Shown here: positions 6,200 to 8,158 of the stretch, in pieces
How the letters are laid out: each line of letters begins with the position of its first letter
How positions within the stretch are numbered: the first letter of the stretch is position 1
NCBI GenBank assembly: GCA_003132825.1
Contig: PKYX01000386.1
Span: 1 to 8,158, forward strand
Length of the DNA stretch: 8,158 bases
Origin: Acidobacteriaceae bacterium
GTDB taxonomy: Bacteria; Acidobacteriota; Terriglobia; Terriglobales; Acidobacteriaceae
Direction of reading: 5' to 3'
Made by a program: the position numbers and the translations under genes
Notes under the pieces: generated by a model
What the model was told of the DNA's origin: nothing
The model's database searches: none
The model's input: only the letters and a program-made list of their open reading frames with translations

Positions 6200-8158
6200 C
6201 TACTTGCGACCATTCGAGCGCAGCGCTCCGTTTCCGTTCAAGACTCGCGCCAGAAACTGTCCGGTATAGGAACGAGCGACCTCCGCGATCGCCTCCGGCG
6301 GACCTGACCCCACCAGGTACCCGCCGCGCTCCCCACCCTCCGGGCCCAGATCGATGACCCAGTCCGCCGTCTTAATCACTTCCAGGTTGTGCTCAATCAC
6401 GAGAATCGATCCTCCGGCGTCGATGAGACGGCGAAATGAGGAGAGAAGCTTGCTGACGTCATCGAAGTGCAGCCCGGTGGTCGGCTCATCAAAAATATAC
6501 AAGGCTCGCCGCTTTTGTCGGCTGCCTTCTGTGGCGGTCATCCTCCCGATTCCCCGCGCCGTCGGCTGCAGGTGCGCCGCCAGCTTCATGCGTTGCGCCT
6601 CGCCCCCCGAAAGCGTCGTGGCGGACTGTCCTAAACGCAGATAACCGAGTCCCACGTCATCGAGAACGCGCAGCTTTTCTGCGATCTTCGGAACGTTGGC
6701 AAAAAACTGCAGAGCCTCCTTCACGGTCAGTTGGAGGGTTTCGTGAATGTTTCTGCCGCGGTAGCGCACTTCGAGCACTTGCGGCTTGTAGCGCGTTCCT
6801 TTGCATTCTTCGCAAATCAATTCCACGTCGGCCAAGAACTGCATCTCCACCGTAACCGTGCCATCTCCCTGGCAGGTCTCGCAGCGCCCCCCCGGAACGT
6901 TGAACGAAAAGTGCCCCGCGGTGAGTCTGCGTTTCTGCGCCTCGGGAAGGGAAGCGAACAGTTCGCGAATGCCATCAAAGGCCTTGATATAGGTGACCGG
7001 ATTCGACCGCGGAGTTCGCCCAATCGGCGACTGGTCGACGAGCACCGCCTCGTCGATATAGTCCGCGCCCTCGAGGCGATCCCAGTTCGGAGCCGGGAGG
7101 GCAGTCCCGTCCCCCTGTTTGAGGGCCGCCGACAAGGCCGGATACAGCACGTCATGCAGCAGCGAGGATTTCCCCGACCCGGAGACACCGGTAATCGCCA
7201 CAATCATCCCCAAAGGAATGCTGAGATCGAGGTTCTTCAGGTTGTGGGCCCGCGCCCCAAAGACTTGGATCCGCCGCGAGCTTGGCTGGCGTCGCGCCGT
7301 GGGCAACTGGATGCGCAAGTCTTCGGAGAGATAGCGTCCGGTGAGCGAGCCGGGTATCTTTTGGATCTGCTCGTAGGTTCCCACCCCGATCACCTTCCCG
7401 CCGTTTTCCCCGGCGCCGGGCCCCAGGTCCAGAATGCCGTCGGAAGCCCGCATCACATCGGGATCGTGTTCCACCACCAAAATCGTGTTCCCCAGATCCC
7501 GCAGATCGTGCAGTATCTTGATCAGCCGGTGGGTGTCGCGGCTGTGCAGCCCAATCGACGGCTCATCGAGCACATACAAGGTTCCCACCAGACGCGAGCC
7601 GAGCGAAGTCGCCAGCTGAATGCGCTGCGCCTCGCCTCCTGAAAGAGTCGACGAGAGCCGGTCGAGTGTAAGGTACTCCAGCCCGACTTCATTCAAGAAG
7701 CGCAGTCGGTCGAGAATCTCCTCGAGCAACTTCTCCGCGATTGCCGCCTGCTGTTCGGTCAGCCGAACTCCGGCAAAGAACGTGGCCGCCTGCTCGACCG
7801 TCATGCTCGAGACTTGGCAAATGTTTTGGCCGTCAATTTTGACCTGCCGGGCTTCGGCACGCAGCCGCATTCCATGGCAAGCCGAACACACCGAATAGCC
7901 ACGATACCGGCTGAGAAACACGCGCACATGCAGCTTGTATTTCTTGCGCTCCAACCATTTGAAGAAGCCCTGAACGCCCGGGAAATTTTCTTTCGGGTCG
8001 CCAGCGATAATGCGTTCCTGCTGTTCGGGTGACAGCTCGCGGAAGGGAACATCCAGCGGAATTCCGTGAGCGCGCGCGTAAACCTTCATGTCCGCGAAAA
8101 TTTGCCGGTATCGAGGCTTCGTCCAGGGTTCGACAGCGCCGCCCGACAGCGACTTGCT
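6200..8158 (-). CDS. uvrA: UvrABC system subunit A (excinuclease ATPase), N-terminus beyond the right edge
   Basis: The frame is open to the window edge, giving 652 residues of a protein normally about 940-1000 long. The first ATPase's Walker A and the beginning of the protein are missing. Visible in order: a CxxC zinc pair (C91-C94, numbering from the edge); first ABC signature LSGGEAQ (172-178); Walker B LYVLDEP (194-200) with H231; second Walker A GVSGSGKSS (324-332); the conserved DQSPIGRTPRSNP block (375-387); the C-terminal zinc module C426xxC429...C449xxC452; second signature LSGGEAQ (516-522); and Walker B YIFDEP (554-559) with H590. UvrA is the cytoplasmic damage-recognition ATPase that dimerises and loads UvrB in nucleotide excision repair. 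All visible catalytic and zinc residues are intact. The ABC2 signature-to-Walker B interval is about 14 residues longer than in E. coli. An internal ATG at 8087-8089 is not the true start, since strong UvrA homology continues upstream of it. Its promoter, and any LexA box, would lie outside the window. Confidence 0.97.
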   Translation of the reverse strand, partial: SKSLSGGAVEPWTKPRYRQIFADMKVYARAHGIPLDVPFRELSPEQQERIIAGDPKENFPGVQGFFKWLERKKYKLHVRVFLSRYRGYSVCSACHGMRLRAEARQVKIDGQNICQVSSMTVEQAATFFAGVRLTEQQAAIAEKLLEEILDRLRFLNEVGLEYLTLDRLSSTLSGGEAQRIQLATSLGSRLVGTLYVLDEPSIGLHSRDTHRLIKILHDLRDLGNTILVVEHDPDVMRASDGILDLGPGAGENGGKVIGVGTYEQIQKIPGSLTGRYLSEDLRIQLPTARRQPSSRRIQVFGARAHNLKNLDLSIPLGMIVAITGVSGSGKSSLLHDVLYPALSAALKQGDGTALPAPNWDRLEGADYIDEAVLVDQSPIGRTPRSNPVTYIKAFDGIRELFASLPEAQKRRLTAGHFSFNVPGGRCETCQGDGTVTVEMQFLADVELICEECKGTRYKPQVLEVRYRGRNIHETLQLTVKEALQFFANVPKIAEKLRVLDDVGLGYLRLGQSATTLSGGEAQRMKLAAHLQPTARGIGRMTATEGSRQKRRALYIFDEPTTGLHFDDVSKLLSSFRRLIDAGGSILVIEHNLEVIKTADWVIDLGPEGGERGGYLVGSGPPEAIAEVARSYTGQFLARVLNGNGALRSNGRK

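Noticed and set aside
1881..6292. Four copies of the octamer GCGATCGC (1881, 3066, 5831, 6285), reminiscent of cyanobacterial HIP1
   Set aside because: The count looks high for 8 kb, but all four are read in frame as GCG-ATC-GCx, Ala-Ile-Ala, in coding sequence. Codon preference plus a common tripeptide explains them.
6731..7642. A 303-codon plus-strand open frame inside uvrA
   Set aside because: It is wholly antisense to strongly conserved uvrA sequence. Its sequence shows no family features, so it is a shadow of uvrA codon usage.

Overview
The window is an 8.2 kb, GC-rich stretch of bacterial chromosome in which every supportable gene lies on the minus strand. The best lineage clue is the secreted VWFA-related protein at 1502-3334. 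Its N-terminal pattern (Q-rich signal peptide end, 'VVLLDVVVTD', 'GLQKEDFEVLEEGK') and its C-terminal 'YYTISYTP' / 'GHYRLAYRRGYFA' blocks match the Acidobacteriota-specific VWFA family (TIGR03436 type). The SprT-like metalloprotease and the exported TPR protein also fit Acidobacteriota. The assignment rests on family recognition, not on a marker gene.

In the direction of transcription (right to left) the layout is as follows. (1) uvrA, entering from the right edge without its N-terminal third, runs 8158-6200. (2) An exported tetratricopeptide-repeat protein (6189-4804) starts within about 10 nt of the uvrA stop. Two small exported helix-rich proteins of unknown function follow (4762-4325 and 4315-3764). 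The three probably form one unit, with a terminator-like hairpin between the first and second. (3) A decayed 5' remnant of a VWFA-related gene (3710-3399) sits immediately upstream of an intact paralogue (3334-1502), which points to tandem duplication followed by loss of most of one copy. (4) A SprT/YgjP-like zinc metalloprotease (1377-691). (5) The N-terminal 176 codons of an FTR1-family iron permease (528-1), running off the left edge.

The regulatory signal with most support lies upstream of the iron permease. A 21-bp imperfect palindrome resembling a Fur box sits just downstream of a plausible -10, overlapping the expected transcription start. No RNA genes, CRISPR arrays, insertion sequences or phage genes were seen, and no gene-free stretch exceeds about 165 bases. 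Long plus-strand reading frames are antisense shadows of the minus-strand genes.

No defence or other dramatic new system is evident. The least explained material is the trio of exported helical/TPR proteins and the VWFA duplication scar.
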